From contig NZ_QSOP01000029.1 of NCBI RefSeq assembly GCF_003436275.1, forward strand, positions 1 through 21,748: 21,748 nucleotides of DNA. The letters run 5' to 3'. The notes under the pieces are model-generated. The model was not told the origin of the DNA, did no database searches, and worked only from the letters and a program-made list of their open reading frames with translations. This stretch comes from Collinsella sp. TM09-10AT (lineage in GTDB: Bacteria > Actinomycetota > Coriobacteriia > Coriobacteriales > Coriobacteriaceae). The first letter of the stretch is position 1. Each line of letters opens with the position of its first letter. Position numbers and translations under genes: made by a program. This document shows positions 6,519 to 16,950 of the stretch, piece by piece.

Positions 6519-7166
6519 ATGACCGTCACCTACGATGCGTCCCGTGTGACGCTTGTCGATCACCCGCTCGTCCAGCACAAGCTGTCGATCCTGCGCGACA
6601 AAAACACCGGCACCAACCAGTTCCGTCAGCTCGTGCGCGAACTCGCGCTTTTTGACGGCTACGAGGCCATGCGCGACCTGCCTATGGAAGACGTCGAGGT
6701 CGAGACCCCCATCACCACCGCCACGTTTAAGCAGCTTGCCGGCAAAAAGCTCGCCATCGTTCCCATCCTTCGTGCAGGCCTTGGCATGGTCGACGGCATC
6801 CTCGACCTGGTACCCTCTGCCCGCGTGGGCCACATCGGCATGGAGCGCGACGAGGTCATCCACGAGCCGCATGAGTACTACTGCAAGATGCCCAAGGATA
6901 TCGACCAACGCATCTGCCTGGTTGTCGACCCCATGCTCGCCACGGGCGGTTCGGCCGAGATGGCTATCAGCTACTTGCGCGAGCGCGGTGTCAAGGACAT
7001 CCGCATGCTGTGCATCGTGGCGGCCCCCGAGGGTCTCAAATCACTGACCGAAAAGGACCCCGACGTACATATCTATACCTGCGCCATCGACGACCATCTC
7101 AACGAGGCTGCCTACATCGTTCCCGGCCTCGGCGACGCCGGCGACCGCATCTACGGCACGCTCTAG
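6519..7166 (+). CDS. upp: Uracil phosphoribosyltransferase
   Basis: Upp converts uracil and PRPP to UMP in pyrimidine salvage. The 215-residue protein begins with the standard family N-terminus ([21 protein letters not shown]). It carries [10 protein letters not shown], the PRPP loop [12 protein letters not shown] at 135-146, and the uracil-binding C-terminus [19 protein letters not shown] 6519 is chosen over an in-frame ATG at 6450 because the family N-terminus begins here and GAAAGGGG lies upstream, with a 10-base gap. upp directly before the atp operon is the classical Firmicutes order. Confidence 0.96.
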   Translation: MTVTYDASRVTLVDHPLVQHKLSILRDKNTGTNQFRQLVRELALFDGYEAMRDLPMEDVEVETPITTATFKQLAGKKLAIVPILRAGLGMVDGILDLVPSARVGHIGMERDEVIHEPHEYYCKMPKDIDQRICLVVDPMLATGGSAEMAISYLRERGVKDIRMLCIVAAPEGLKSLTEKDPDVHIYTCAIDDHLNEAAYIVPGLGDAGDRIYGTL

Positions 7167-7207
7167 TCGCTGGGCTAAACGGCCGCGGCTGCAAATACGA
7201 AGAAACG

Positions 7208-7242
7208 GTGCGCGCGGGCGAACAAAAGGCGACCGCGCGCAC
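7208..7242 (+). other. GC-rich hairpin between upp and the atp operon
   Basis: GTGCGCGCGG (7208-7217) pairs perfectly with CCGCGCGCAC (7233-7242) around a 15-nt loop. No T-run follows, so termination of upp transcripts by this hairpin alone is doubtful. Confidence 0.5.
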
Positions 7243-7250
7243 TCCTGTTA

Positions 7251-7294
7251 ACGGACGTTTTGCCCTGCAGGGTTCGAGAAAAACGTATTACCGT
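7251..7294 (+). other. Nested stem-loop upstream of the atp promoter candidate
   Basis: ACGG (7251-7254) can pair with CCGT (7291-7294) and ACGTTTT (7255-7261) with AAAACGT (7280-7286), leaving a four-base bulge. The palindrome CCCTGCAGGG (7263-7272) lies inside. With the hairpin at 7208-7242 and AACCGA/TCGGTT (7341-7359), the 280-bp gap between upp and the atp genes is rich in structure. It could be a 3' end for upp or a leader of a longer atp transcript. Confidence 0.4.
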
Positions 7295-7357
7295 ACCTGC
7301 GGCATAAAGAAGGTCTTAAGAAAACGAACAGGTGCGTATTAACCGATGCTTTTTCGG

Positions 7358-7385
7358 TTGTACTTTAGCGATTGGCTCGTACAAT
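7358..7385 (+). promoter_or_regulatory. Candidate atp operon promoter
   Basis: TTGTAC (7358-7363), a 16-bp spacer and TACAAT (7380-7385) form a good sigma-70-type promoter. It lies about 60 bp before the first gene of the operon. A small hairpin (7341-7359) overlaps the -35. Confidence 0.55.
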
Positions 7386-7446
7386 AGTCACCAATGTTTG
7401 GCGGGAACTGTTCTGTGAAGCGTTAAAAAGGAAAGTGAGGACGCCA

Positions 7447-7758
7447 GTGTTTCAGATAGCCGATCTGCTCGCTATCGTTGCAGGCGCCATCGCGGGCGCA
7501 ATTGCCTTCCTTCCCTTTGTCTTTACGCTCAAGCCGGTTCTTGACGATAAGCAGAATGCGGACATGCTCAAGGGTATGGTGAGTCTGGCGGTCTCGGCAA
7601 TCGCTCTGCTCGTCTTTACCTTGGTTGTGTTTGTGTTGTTCGGAGAGGCATTTCGCATGTTCCTCCTGGGCGAGGCGATCGGCTTCGTGGCCTTTATGGC
7701 TGCCTGCACGGTTCGTGTCGTCAAGGCGCTGCGAGATCCTCATGAGGTCGAAAGGTAA
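7447..7758 (+). CDS. Small membrane protein, AtpI-like by position
   Basis: A 103-residue protein with three predicted membrane segments at about 7-27, 44-66 and 68-89, and a short basic tail. Sequence alone does not identify it. Its place as first gene of the atp operon, four bases apart from atpB, and its topology suggest an AtpI-like accessory protein, a family linked to c-ring assembly or Mg2+ supply. The GTG at 7447 is chosen because GAGG lies six bases upstream and the first membrane segment follows at once. GTG 7435 would add four residues but is too close to AAGGA, and a TTG at 7372 lies inside the promoter candidate. Confidence 0.7.
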   Translation: MFQIADLLAIVAGAIAGAIAFLPFVFTLKPVLDDKQNADMLKGMVSLAVSAIALLVFTLVVFVLFGEAFRMFLLGEAIGFVAFMAACTVRVVKALRDPHEVER

Positions 7759-7761
7759 GTC

Positions 7762-8565
7762 GTGGAAATTTTTGAAAAGCTGCCTGATGAGATTAATCAT
7801 CTGGTCAGCGAGTTCAGCTCCACCCCTGTCGTGGGCGATCTGAGCTGCGGCATCACGCAGTACTCGTTTTGGCTGATCGTCTCCACGATCGTGCTCCTGA
7901 TCGTCCTGGCCGTGTTCAAGAAGAAGCAGACCCTGGTCCCCAAGGGCTTCTTCGTCAACGGTTTCGAGTACATCATCGAGTACGTCGAGAACGATATCGG
8001 CAAGGGCGTCGTGGGTGAGAACTGGAAGAAGCACTTCCCGTTCCTGTGCTCGCTTTTCCTGTTCATCCTGATCAATAACATGATCGGCCTGATTCCGGGA
8101 ATGAAGCCCGGCACCGGCGCAATCGGCTCCACCGCCGCGCTCGCCATCTTCGCCTTCGTGTACTTCATCTACTACGGATGCAAGGCTCACGGCGTGATCG
8201 GCTACATCAAGAGCCTCGCCCCGCAGGGCGTAAGCTTCCCGATGAACGTGCTTGTGTGGGTCGTCGAGCTTTTCTCGACCTTCCTGCGTCTCATCACGCT
8301 TGCCGTCCGTCTGTTCTGCAACATGTTCGCAGGACACGTGGTCATGGGCTCGTTCGCCATCATGGCGAGCATGTTCATGCAGCCGCTGCTTCAGCAGGTT
8401 TCCGCGGCCCACGCCGTTGGCGCCCTGCCTTCGCTAGCCTGGCTTGCCATCCTCATCCTGATCTATGCGATCGAGCTTGTGGTCGGCGCCATCCAGGCTT
8501 ACGTCTTCACGGTCCTTACCGCCGTGTATGTCTCCGAGGCAGAGGAGGTCGCGGAGGAGGAGTAG
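7762..8565 (+). CDS. atpB: ATP synthase Fo subunit a
   Basis: Subunit a forms the two proton half-channels next to the c-ring. The 267-residue protein has several membrane segments. The essential arginine is R183 in LITLAVRLFCNMFAGHVV (177-194), with the conserved Asn at 187. The C-terminal segment has Q245 in AIQAYVFTVL. The N-terminal part (1-30) is polar and the tail is acidic (EAEEVAEEE). The GTG start has AAAGG six bases upstream. A Cys stands where many bacteria have Gly in the RLFGNM motif. Confidence 0.96.
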   Translation: MEIFEKLPDEINHLVSEFSSTPVVGDLSCGITQYSFWLIVSTIVLLIVLAVFKKKQTLVPKGFFVNGFEYIIEYVENDIGKGVVGENWKKHFPFLCSLFLFILINNMIGLIPGMKPGTGAIGSTAALAIFAFVYFIYYGCKAHGVIGYIKSLAPQGVSFPMNVLVWVVELFSTFLRLITLAVRLFCNMFAGHVVMGSFAIMASMFMQPLLQQVSAAHAVGALPSLAWLAILILIYAIELVVGAIQAYVFTVLTAVYVSEAEEVAEEE

Positions 8566-8689
8566 CCTTCCGCTCGCGCCTTAAAGGTAAGCAATTCGTT
8601 AAACCGCCGGTGCCCGTACCCATGGAGCCCGGCAGTTATAAAAAAGGTTATCCTGCGTGAAATAAGACACGCACGACAAAGGAGGAATC
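8566..8689 (+). other. 124-nt atpB-atpE gap, likely atpE translational leader
   Basis: This is the only sizeable gap inside the operon; other junctions overlap or are a few bases long. It contains a possible stem GCCGG (8606-8610) with CCGGC (8629-8633), an A-rich stretch near 8640, and the strong ribosome-binding site AAAGGAGG four bases before the atpE GTG. Long atpE leaders that raise translation of the multicopy c subunit are known in other bacteria, and this is consistent. I see no terminator. Confidence 0.4.
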
Positions 8690-8884
8690 GTGGGAGTTAT
8701 CGGTTACGGTCTCGGTGTTATCGGCGCTGGTCTTGCTATCGGCCTGTCTGCTCTGGGTGCTACGGGTGCTATGGCCCGTCAGCCTGAGGTCCAGGGCCGC
8801 GTGTTCACCGTCTTCATCATGGGCTCCGCCTTCGGCGAGGCTCTGGCTCTGATCGGCTTCGTTGTCGCGCTGATCGTTAAATAG
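8690..8884 (+). CDS. atpE: ATP synthase Fo subunit c
   Basis: Subunit c forms the rotor ring. It is 64 residues, a short version. Helix 1 covers about residues 2-27, the polar loop is ARQPE at 29-33, and helix 2 is about 38-62. The ion-binding carboxylate is E50 in GSAFGEALAL. The residues that mark Na+ rings (Gln in helix 1, Ser or Thr after the Glu) are absent: Ile is at the Gln position and Ala follows the Glu. The ring is therefore probably proton-coupled. The GTG start has a near-consensus ribosome-binding site, fitting the high copy number of c. Confidence 0.96.
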   Translation: MGVIGYGLGVIGAGLAIGLSALGATGAMARQPEVQGRVFTVFIMGSAFGEALALIGFVVALIVK

Positions 8885-8899
8885 CACGGAGCGTCAAGT

Positions 8900-9502
8900 A
8901 TGAATCTTTCATCCCAGAAGAGCGCGATCGCACTCTCCGCGTCCGCGGCCGCGCTGCTCATGCCGGTTTCCGCGTTCGCCGAGGACGGCGCTGCCGGTGC
9001 GGACATCCTCATCCCTAAGATGGCGGAGTTCATCCCGGCGCTTATCGCCTTCCTGATCATCTGGATCGTGCTGGCCAAGGTCGCCCTGCCGGGCATCATG
9101 AAAACCATGGAGGAGCGCGGCAAGAAGATCGAGGAGAGCCTCGACGAGGCCGAGAAGACCAAGCAGGAGGCTATCGCCAAGCGCGCTGAGTCCGACTCGA
9201 TCGTCACCGACGCCCGCCGTCAGGCTGCCGACATCGTCCTCGAGGCCCGTAAGGACGCCGAGTCCGAGCGCGCCCGTATCATCGAGGCTGCTCACAAGGA
9301 GGCCGAGGAGATCATCGCCAAGGCCCATACGACCGTCGAGGACGAGCGCAAGTCCATCTACGCCGGTGCCGCGAGTTCCATCGCCGACCTGTCCGTTGCC
9401 GTCGCCACCAAGATCGTGGGCGAGGCACTCGAGGACGAGTCCGAGCAGAAGAAGCTCATCGAGCGCTACATCCAGGAAGCAGGTAGCCTGAATGCCGACT
9501 AG
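8900..9502 (+). CDS. atpF: ATP synthase Fo subunit b, with signal-peptide-like N-terminus
   Basis: Subunit b is the peripheral stalk linking subunit a to F1. The 200-residue protein has one membrane anchor at about 44-64 (FIPALIAFLIIWIVLAKVAL) and a long charged coiled-coil helix at about 66-155. Before the anchor lies an extra hydrophobic stretch (about 8-23) ending in Ala-Phe-Ala at 25-27 and followed by EDGA. This has the n-, h- and c-regions of a signal peptide, with a likely cleavage after A27. The ATG has GGAG eight bases upstream. The 3' end overlaps atpH by 11 bases, which suggests translational coupling. Confidence 0.94.
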   Translation: MNLSSQKSAIALSASAAALLMPVSAFAEDGAAGADILIPKMAEFIPALIAFLIIWIVLAKVALPGIMKTMEERGKKIEESLDEAEKTKQEAIAKRAESDSIVTDARRQAADIVLEARKDAESERARIIEAAHKEAEEIIAKAHTTVEDERKSIYAGAASSIADLSVAVATKIVGEALEDESEQKKLIERYIQEAGSLNAD

Positions 9503-9968
9503 CCGCTATCAGGACAAGGTGCTCGAGACCTACGCGCGCTCCCTTCTGGAAGCCGCTAAGGCCGAGAACCATGTGTTCGAGGACCTCGAGATGATCGAGC
9601 GCCTGGCTAGCGCCAGCCCCGAGATCATCGCCGTGCTCGACACCATGTCCAAGCGCGACCAGCTCGACCTTCTTCCCAAGGTGGCAGCTGCCTTTAAGTA
9701 TGTTGCCGAGGAAGACGAGGATGTAGTGGGCGTGACCGTCACCACGGCGATCCCGCTCGACGACGAGCTGCGTCAAACCATCACTAAGAAATGCGAGCAG
9801 GACTTCGGCCGCAAGGTATTCCTTATCGAGCAGGTCGACCCGTCTATCGTGGGCGGCCTGGTGCTCGAGGCCCGCGGCGAGCGTCGTGACATTTCCGTCA
9901 AGACGCAGCTGCGCATCGCGCAGGAGACCCTCGCAAACTCTGCTAATTCGTACGGAGGTGAAGCCTAA
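9492..9968 (+). CDS. atpH: ATP synthase F1 subunit delta
   Basis: Subunit delta sits on top of F1 and binds the b stalk. The 158 residues are slightly short for the family. The N-terminal helical part begins with [18 protein letters not shown]. The C-terminal signature is [27 protein letters not shown], as in other delta subunits. The ATG lies inside the end of atpF. The stop overlaps the atpA start (TAATG), so expression is coupled on both sides. Confidence 0.94.
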   Translation: MPTSRYQDKVLETYARSLLEAAKAENHVFEDLEMIERLASASPEIIAVLDTMSKRDQLDLLPKVAAAFKYVAEEDEDVVGVTVTTAIPLDDELRQTITKKCEQDFGRKVFLIEQVDPSIVGGLVLEARGERRDISVKTQLRIAQETLANSANSYGGEA

Positions 9969-11566
9969 TGTCCGAAACCCTCAATGCCCAGGATATCGCC
10001 AAGAAACTGCAGGAGCAGCTCACGAGCCTCTCCGCGACGGTCGATACGCATGAGGTTTCAACGGTCGACGAGGTAGGCGACGGCATCGCGCGCGTCTCCG
10101 GCCTCAAGAGCGCCATGGCAGGCGAGCTTCTGGAGTTCAAGAGCTCCGATACCGGTGAGACCGTCTTCGGCCTTGCCCAGAACCTTGACCGTGACGAGGT
10201 CGGCGCCGTTCTGTTTGGTGCCGTCGACTCCATCAAGGAAGGCGACGAGTGCCGCACCACTGGCCGCATTATGGATATCCCCGTGAGCCGTGCCATGCTC
10301 GGCCGCGTCGTCAATCCGCTCGGCCAGCCCATCGACGGCCTGGGCGACATCGTCGCCACGCACCGTCGCCCCATCGAGTTCAAGGCTCCCGGCGTCATCG
10401 ATCGTACCCCGGTGTGCGAGCCGGTTCAGACCGGTCTGCTCGCTATCGACTCCATGGTGCCTATTGGCCGCGGTCAGCGTGAGCTCATCATCGGCGACCG
10501 TAAGACCGGTAAGACCGCCATCGCCATCGACGCTATCCTCAACCAGCGCGGCAAGGGCATGGTCTGCATCTATGTCGCCATCGGCCAGAAGGCCTCCACG
10601 GTTGCCAACATCCGCGAGACCCTCGCTCAGCACGGTGCGCTCGACTACACCATCATCGTTTCGGCCACCGCTGCCGATTCCGCCCCTATGCAGTACATCG
10701 CGCCTATGGCCGGTGCCGCTATCGGCGAGTTCTTCATGTACAACGGCGAGGACGGCAAGCCCGCCAGCGAGACCAACCCCGGCGGCCACGTGCTCGTCAT
10801 CTACGACGACCTGTCCAAGCAGGCTGTGGCCTACCGTCAGATGTCGCTGACGCTGCATCGTCCGCCCGGACGCGAGGCCTATCCTGGCGACATCTTCTAC
10901 CTGCACTCTCGTCTGCTCGAGCGTGCCGTCAAGATGTCCAAGAAGAACGGTTACGGCTCCATGACGGCACTGCCGATCATCGAGACCCAGGACGGCGACG
11001 TCTCGGCCTACATTCCGACCAACGTCATTTCCATTACCGATGGTCAGATCTACCTGCAGTCCGAGCTCTTCTTCCAGGGTCAGCGCCCGGCAGTCGATGT
11101 GGGCATCTCCGTGTCCCGCGTCGGTGGCGATGCGCAGACCAAGGCCATGAAGCAGGTCGCCGGCAACCTCCGTCTGGACCTCGCTTCCTATCAGGAGCTC
11201 GCTGGCTTTACGCAGTTCGGCTCCGACCTCGACGAGGCTACTCAGAAGCAGCTGACCCATGGTGCTCGCATGACCGAGCTCCTGAAGCAGCCGCGTTACA
11301 AGCCGTTTGAGGTTGGCGAGCAGATCGTTACGCTGTTCGCTGGCAACGAGGGCTTCCTGGATGACCTGGAGATCGCCGACGTGCTGCCCTTCCGTGCCGA
11401 GCTCATCGAGTACATGGACAATGGCTTTGGTTCGCTGCTCGACAAGGTTCGCGCCAAGAAGATCGATGATGACACCAAGGCTGAGCTCTTGCGCGTCATC
11501 GGCGACTTCAAGCAGCAGTTCATGGCCAAGCACCATTCGGATGTTTCTGGATCAGAGGAGAACTAA
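9968..11566 (+). CDS. atpA: ATP synthase F1 subunit alpha
   Basis: Alpha is the non-catalytic nucleotide-binding subunit of the F1 hexamer. The 532 residues contain the Walker A loop GDRKTGKT at 176-183, [13 protein letters not shown] (279-291), [22 protein letters not shown], and the arginine finger R384 in VGISVSRVG. Compared with the E. coli protein there is an insertion of about 13 residues just before the YDDLSKQ strand (about 262-275, [12 protein letters not shown]). The start overlaps the atpH stop, and GGAGGTG lies seven bases upstream. Confidence 0.97.
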   Translation: MSETLNAQDIAKKLQEQLTSLSATVDTHEVSTVDEVGDGIARVSGLKSAMAGELLEFKSSDTGETVFGLAQNLDRDEVGAVLFGAVDSIKEGDECRTTGRIMDIPVSRAMLGRVVNPLGQPIDGLGDIVATHRRPIEFKAPGVIDRTPVCEPVQTGLLAIDSMVPIGRGQRELIIGDRKTGKTAIAIDAILNQRGKGMVCIYVAIGQKASTVANIRETLAQHGALDYTIIVSATAADSAPMQYIAPMAGAAIGEFFMYNGEDGKPASETNPGGHVLVIYDDLSKQAVAYRQMSLTLHRPPGREAYPGDIFYLHSRLLERAVKMSKKNGYGSMTALPIIETQDGDVSAYIPTNVISITDGQIYLQSELFFQGQRPAVDVGISVSRVGGDAQTKAMKQVAGNLRLDLASYQELAGFTQFGSDLDEATQKQLTHGARMTELLKQPRYKPFEVGEQIVTLFAGNEGFLDDLEIADVLPFRAELIEYMDNGFGSLLDKVRAKKIDDDTKAELLRVIGDFKQQFMAKHHSDVSGSEEN

Positions 11567-11571
11567 GCCCC

Positions 11572-13934
<2,363 letters not shown>

Positions 13935-13937
13935 GTT

Positions 13938-14330
13938 ATGCGTATCCGCATCGTGTGCCCCGTGAGCTGCGCCTATGAGGGCGACGCTGCGTTTGTGTCG
14001 ATTCCGTCCACGGATGGCGAGTTTGGCGTCCTGCCTGCTCACTCCAGCGAGATTTGCACGATCGACCGCGGCTACGTTCGCGTTTCCGATAAGGCCATGG
14101 GCACTGTCGACCACACGTTTGCCGTGGCCGGCGGCTATGTCCAGGTTGCGGACGATGTCGTGACCGTTCTCGCCGAGCGCGCTTGCGATTTGGCGACCGT
14201 CGATGCCGACAAGCTTAAAGCTGATATTCAAGGTTTTGAAGAGAAGCTGGGTAATTTGTCGGAGGATGATGCACGCCGCGCCTACCTCTATAATGAAATC
14301 GCATGGTGTAAGCTCAAGCTTGCCCAATAG
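13938..14330 (+). CDS. atpC: ATP synthase F1 subunit epsilon
   Basis: Epsilon binds gamma and the c-ring and can inhibit ATP hydrolysis. The N-terminal beta-sandwich covers about residues 1-88, with STDGEFGVLPAHS at about 24-36 and VAGGYVQVADDVVTVLAE at about 63-80. A C-terminal helical hairpin covers about 90-130. The 130-residue length is normal. It starts three bases after atpD and is the last gene before the operon terminator. Confidence 0.95.
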   Translation: MRIRIVCPVSCAYEGDAAFVSIPSTDGEFGVLPAHSSEICTIDRGYVRVSDKAMGTVDHTFAVAGGYVQVADDVVTVLAERACDLATVDADKLKADIQGFEEKLGNLSEDDARRAYLYNEIAWCKLKLAQ

Positions 14331-14366
14331 TCAAACGATTTAGCGTTCGACCATTTGCGAACACAT

Positions 14367-14405
14367 CATGCCCGGGATGGCCCAGCCACCCCGGGCATGC
14401 TTTTT
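14367..14405 (+). terminator. Intrinsic terminator of the atp operon
   Basis: CATGCCCGGG (14367-14376) and CCCGGGCATG (14390-14399) pair perfectly. An inner TGG/CCA extends the stem, and TTTTT (14401-14405) follows. A second small hairpin, GTTCG/CGAAC (14345-14362), precedes it. The T-run runs straight into the murA ribosome-binding site. Confidence 0.9.
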
Positions 14406-14418
14406 GAAAGGGTAGACC

Positions 14419-15702
14419 TTGGATATTATCCGCGTTGAGGGTGGCCACGCCATTGGAGGCTCCGTGCCCGTCTCGGGCGCCAAGAACTCCGCGCTCAAAC
14501 TCATGGCGGCAACGCTTCTGGCGCCGGGCAAGACGACGCTGCAGAACGTGCCCGATATTTCCGATGTCCACGTGATGGGCAAGGTGCTCAAGAGCATGGG
14601 CGCTACGATCGATGTTCTCGACGAGCACACGCTCGAGATTGATACCTCTCAGGTCGATTCATGGGAGGCCCCCTACGAGCTCGTTGCCAAGATGCGCGCT
14701 TCCACCGCCGTCATGGGGCCCCTGCTGGGCCGCTTCCATCGCGCCAAAATTGCCATGCCGGGCGGCTGCAACCTGGGTGCTCGTAAGATCGATATGCACA
14801 TTCTTGGTCTTGAGGCCCTGGGCGTTGAGTTCGATACCGCCCACGGTTACATCAACGCTAATGCGCCCCAAGGTCTGCGCGGTACCACCGTCACGCTCGA
14901 GTTTGCCAGCGTCGGTGCGACCGAGAACCTCATCATGGCCTCTGTGCGCGCACAGGGCACCACGGTTATCGACAATGCCGCCCGCGAGCCCGAGATCGTC
15001 GATCTCGCTAACATGCTCAACGAGATGGGCGCCAAGATTGTTGGCGCCGGTACGCCCGTCGTGACTATCGAAGGCGTGGAAGAGCTCCATCCCGTTACCC
15101 ATCGCGTGGTGGGCGACCGCATCGAGGCCGGTACCTTTATCGTTGCCGGTGCGTTGATGGCCGACGATCGCGGTGTCGATGTCACGGGCTTTTGCCCCAT
15201 TCACTTGGGCATGGTGCTCAAGAAGATGGAGCTTATGGGTATCGACTGCGAGCGCGTCGAGGATGGCGTCCATGTGAACCGTGCCGAGCGTATCAAGCCG
15301 GTCGACATCCAGACGCTTCCGTTCCCCGGTTTCCCGACCGACATGCAGGCGCAGATTATGGTGCTCTCCGCCCTTGCCGACGGCAGTTCCGTTATTACCG
15401 AAAACATCTTCGAGAATCGCTTTATGTTTGCCTCTGAGCTGGTGCGCATGGGTGCCGACATTCGTATCGAGAGCCATCATGCCATGATTCATGGCGTCAA
15501 GGGCTTCTCGGGCGCACAGGTTACCTCGCCCGATCTGCGTGGCGGAGCGGCCCTCGTCGTAGCGGGCTTGATCGCCGACGGGACGACCGAGGTTTCGGCC
15601 ATCCATCACATCAAGCGCGGCTACGAGCGGTTTGTCGAAAAGCTGCAGGCGCTCGGCGCGCATGTCGAGCATGCTACCGTCTCCGATCCCGTCATCTACT
15701 AA
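14419..15702 (+). CDS. murA: UDP-N-acetylglucosamine 1-carboxyvinyltransferase
   Basis: MurA transfers enolpyruvate from PEP to UDP-GlcNAc, the first committed step of peptidoglycan synthesis in the cytoplasm. The 427 residues match the family throughout. SGAKNSALK has the catalytic Lys at 22. PGGCNLGARKIDMHI carries the active-site Cys at 117, which is the Cys (not Asp) form and so should be fosfomycin-sensitive by this criterion. Later motifs include PGFPTDMQAQ and FENRFM. The TTG start is supported by GAAAGGG six bases upstream. murA follows the atp terminator by only 13 bases, and the LCP gene follows closely on the same strand. Confidence 0.96.
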   Translation: MDIIRVEGGHAIGGSVPVSGAKNSALKLMAATLLAPGKTTLQNVPDISDVHVMGKVLKSMGATIDVLDEHTLEIDTSQVDSWEAPYELVAKMRASTAVMGPLLGRFHRAKIAMPGGCNLGARKIDMHILGLEALGVEFDTAHGYINANAPQGLRGTTVTLEFASVGATENLIMASVRAQGTTVIDNAAREPEIVDLANMLNEMGAKIVGAGTPVVTIEGVEELHPVTHRVVGDRIEAGTFIVAGALMADDRGVDVTGFCPIHLGMVLKKMELMGIDCERVEDGVHVNRAERIKPVDIQTLPFPGFPTDMQAQIMVLSALADGSSVITENIFENRFMFASELVRMGADIRIESHHAMIHGVKGFSGAQVTSPDLRGGAALVVAGLIADGTTEVSAIHHIKRGYERFVEKLQALGAHVEHATVSDPVIY

Positions 15703-15714
15703 TACAGGTTGCCT

Positions 15715-16950
15715 ATGTTTAATAAAAAGCCCCTCGCGGATACCACCACCCGAAGACCCTCAACTGGTGCGCAGGCCAAGATCTACAGTCGCGATAACGT
15801 GGCTCGTTATTCCGAGCGAGCTCGCCAACGTCGTCGTAGCCACACGATTCGCCACGTCGCGCTCATTGTCGTGCTTGGCGTGCTACTGAGCGCCACTACC
15901 GCTGCCGGCCTGTGGTTTGCCACCATTATGGGCAAGCTCGGCGATTCTAATGTCATTACCGACAATCTGCGTCGGGTTCTGGTTGACACCGATGAGGCAA
16001 AGGATCCGTTCTACGTGCTGCTTCTTGGCACCGACGGCCGTCCGGGCGAGGATACGTATCGTGCCGACTCGATTATCCTGGCACGCATCGACCCCACGCA
16101 AAAGCAGGCGACGCTCATTTCCGTTCCGCGCGACACCAAGGTCGTGTACAAGGGCGAGACCATGAAGATCAACGCCTGCCATACCGTTGGCGGCGCCGAG
16201 GCCATGGTCGAGGCGGTCAACGAGCTGTGCGGTGTTCAGATTTCCCACTATGCCGAGGTCAGCTTCGACGGTATGCAGGCGCTGATTGATTCGGTTGGCG
16301 GTATCGACATTAACGCAACCGATGATGTTGACGACCCCGAGCACCTGGATATTAAGATTACCGCTGGCCAGCAGCATATGGACGGTGCCACCGCCCTTAC
16401 CTATGCCCGCTGCCGCTACACCTATGCCGACGGCGATTACACGCGCATGCGCCACCAGCGTCAGGTGCTTGGCGCCCTTGCCAACCAGATTCTCAATAAC
16501 TTCGATGCCACGAAGATCTTTGGCCTGGTTAATTCGCTGTCCGATATGCTCGTAACCGATATGAGCGTTCAGGATATCGTGGCTACGGTCAATGCCATGC
16601 GCGGTATGGATGTCGACGGTATCTACTCGGCCAACCTGCCCTCGTACGCCGACGACAGCACCATGATCGACGGCGTGAGCTATGTCTTTGTCTACGAGGA
16701 CGAGCTCAAGGAAATGATGGAGCGCGTCGATGCCGGCAAGGATCCCAAGGGTCCCAACACCATGGGTCTTTCCGACGGCTCCAGCTCTACGATCGGTGAC
16801 CTCAGCAACAACACGTCTGACGACTACGCAAACGGTACCGCAACCTCATCGGTCAGCTCTGACGATTCCGATGGCTCAAGCGATTCGAGCGATTCGGACT
16901 ACTACGAAGAGCCCACCGGCGACGGCAACGGCTACGAGGCCAACTACTAG
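15715..16950 (+). CDS. LytR-CpsA-Psr (LCP) family cell-wall glycopolymer ligase
   Basis: LCP proteins attach lipid-linked glycopolymers to peptidoglycan outside the membrane. The 411-residue protein has a basic cytoplasmic N-terminus (residues 1-46), one membrane segment at about 47-71, and an LCP domain at about 98-260. Conserved elements are LLLGTDGRPGE, RADSIILARID, ISVPRDT (136-141) and YARCRYTYADGDYTRMRHQRQV (split here at about 230-251), with the family's Asp and Arg residues that bind Mg2+ and pyrophosphate. The tail (about 345-411) is low-complexity, rich in Ser, Asp and Thr. ATG 15715 is preferred because AGG lies six bases upstream; TTG 15709 directly abuts that site. It follows murA by 12 bp, so the two cell-wall genes are probably co-transcribed. 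Confidence 0.92.
   Translation: MFNKKPLADTTTRRPSTGAQAKIYSRDNVARYSERARQRRRSHTIRHVALIVVLGVLLSATTAAGLWFATIMGKLGDSNVITDNLRRVLVDTDEAKDPFYVLLLGTDGRPGEDTYRADSIILARIDPTQKQATLISVPRDTKVVYKGETMKINACHTVGGAEAMVEAVNELCGVQISHYAEVSFDGMQALIDSVGGIDINATDDVDDPEHLDIKITAGQQHMDGATALTYARCRYTYADGDYTRMRHQRQVLGALANQILNNFDATKIFGLVNSLSDMLVTDMSVQDIVATVNAMRGMDVDGIYSANLPSYADDSTMIDGVSYVFVYEDELKEMMERVDAGKDPKGPNTMGLSDGSSSTIGDLSNNTSDDYANGTATSSVSSDDSDGSSDSSDSDYYEEPTGDGNGYEANY

Noticed and set aside
7167..7446. tRNA or other known RNA gene before the atp operon
   Set aside because: No cloverleaf, anticodon arm or T-arm sequence could be found; the stems are simple hairpins.
10058..11536. 492-codon frame opposite atpA
   Set aside because: Antisense shadow; its composition (Leu, Gly, Val, Asp rich) is the usual product of reading GC-biased codons backwards.
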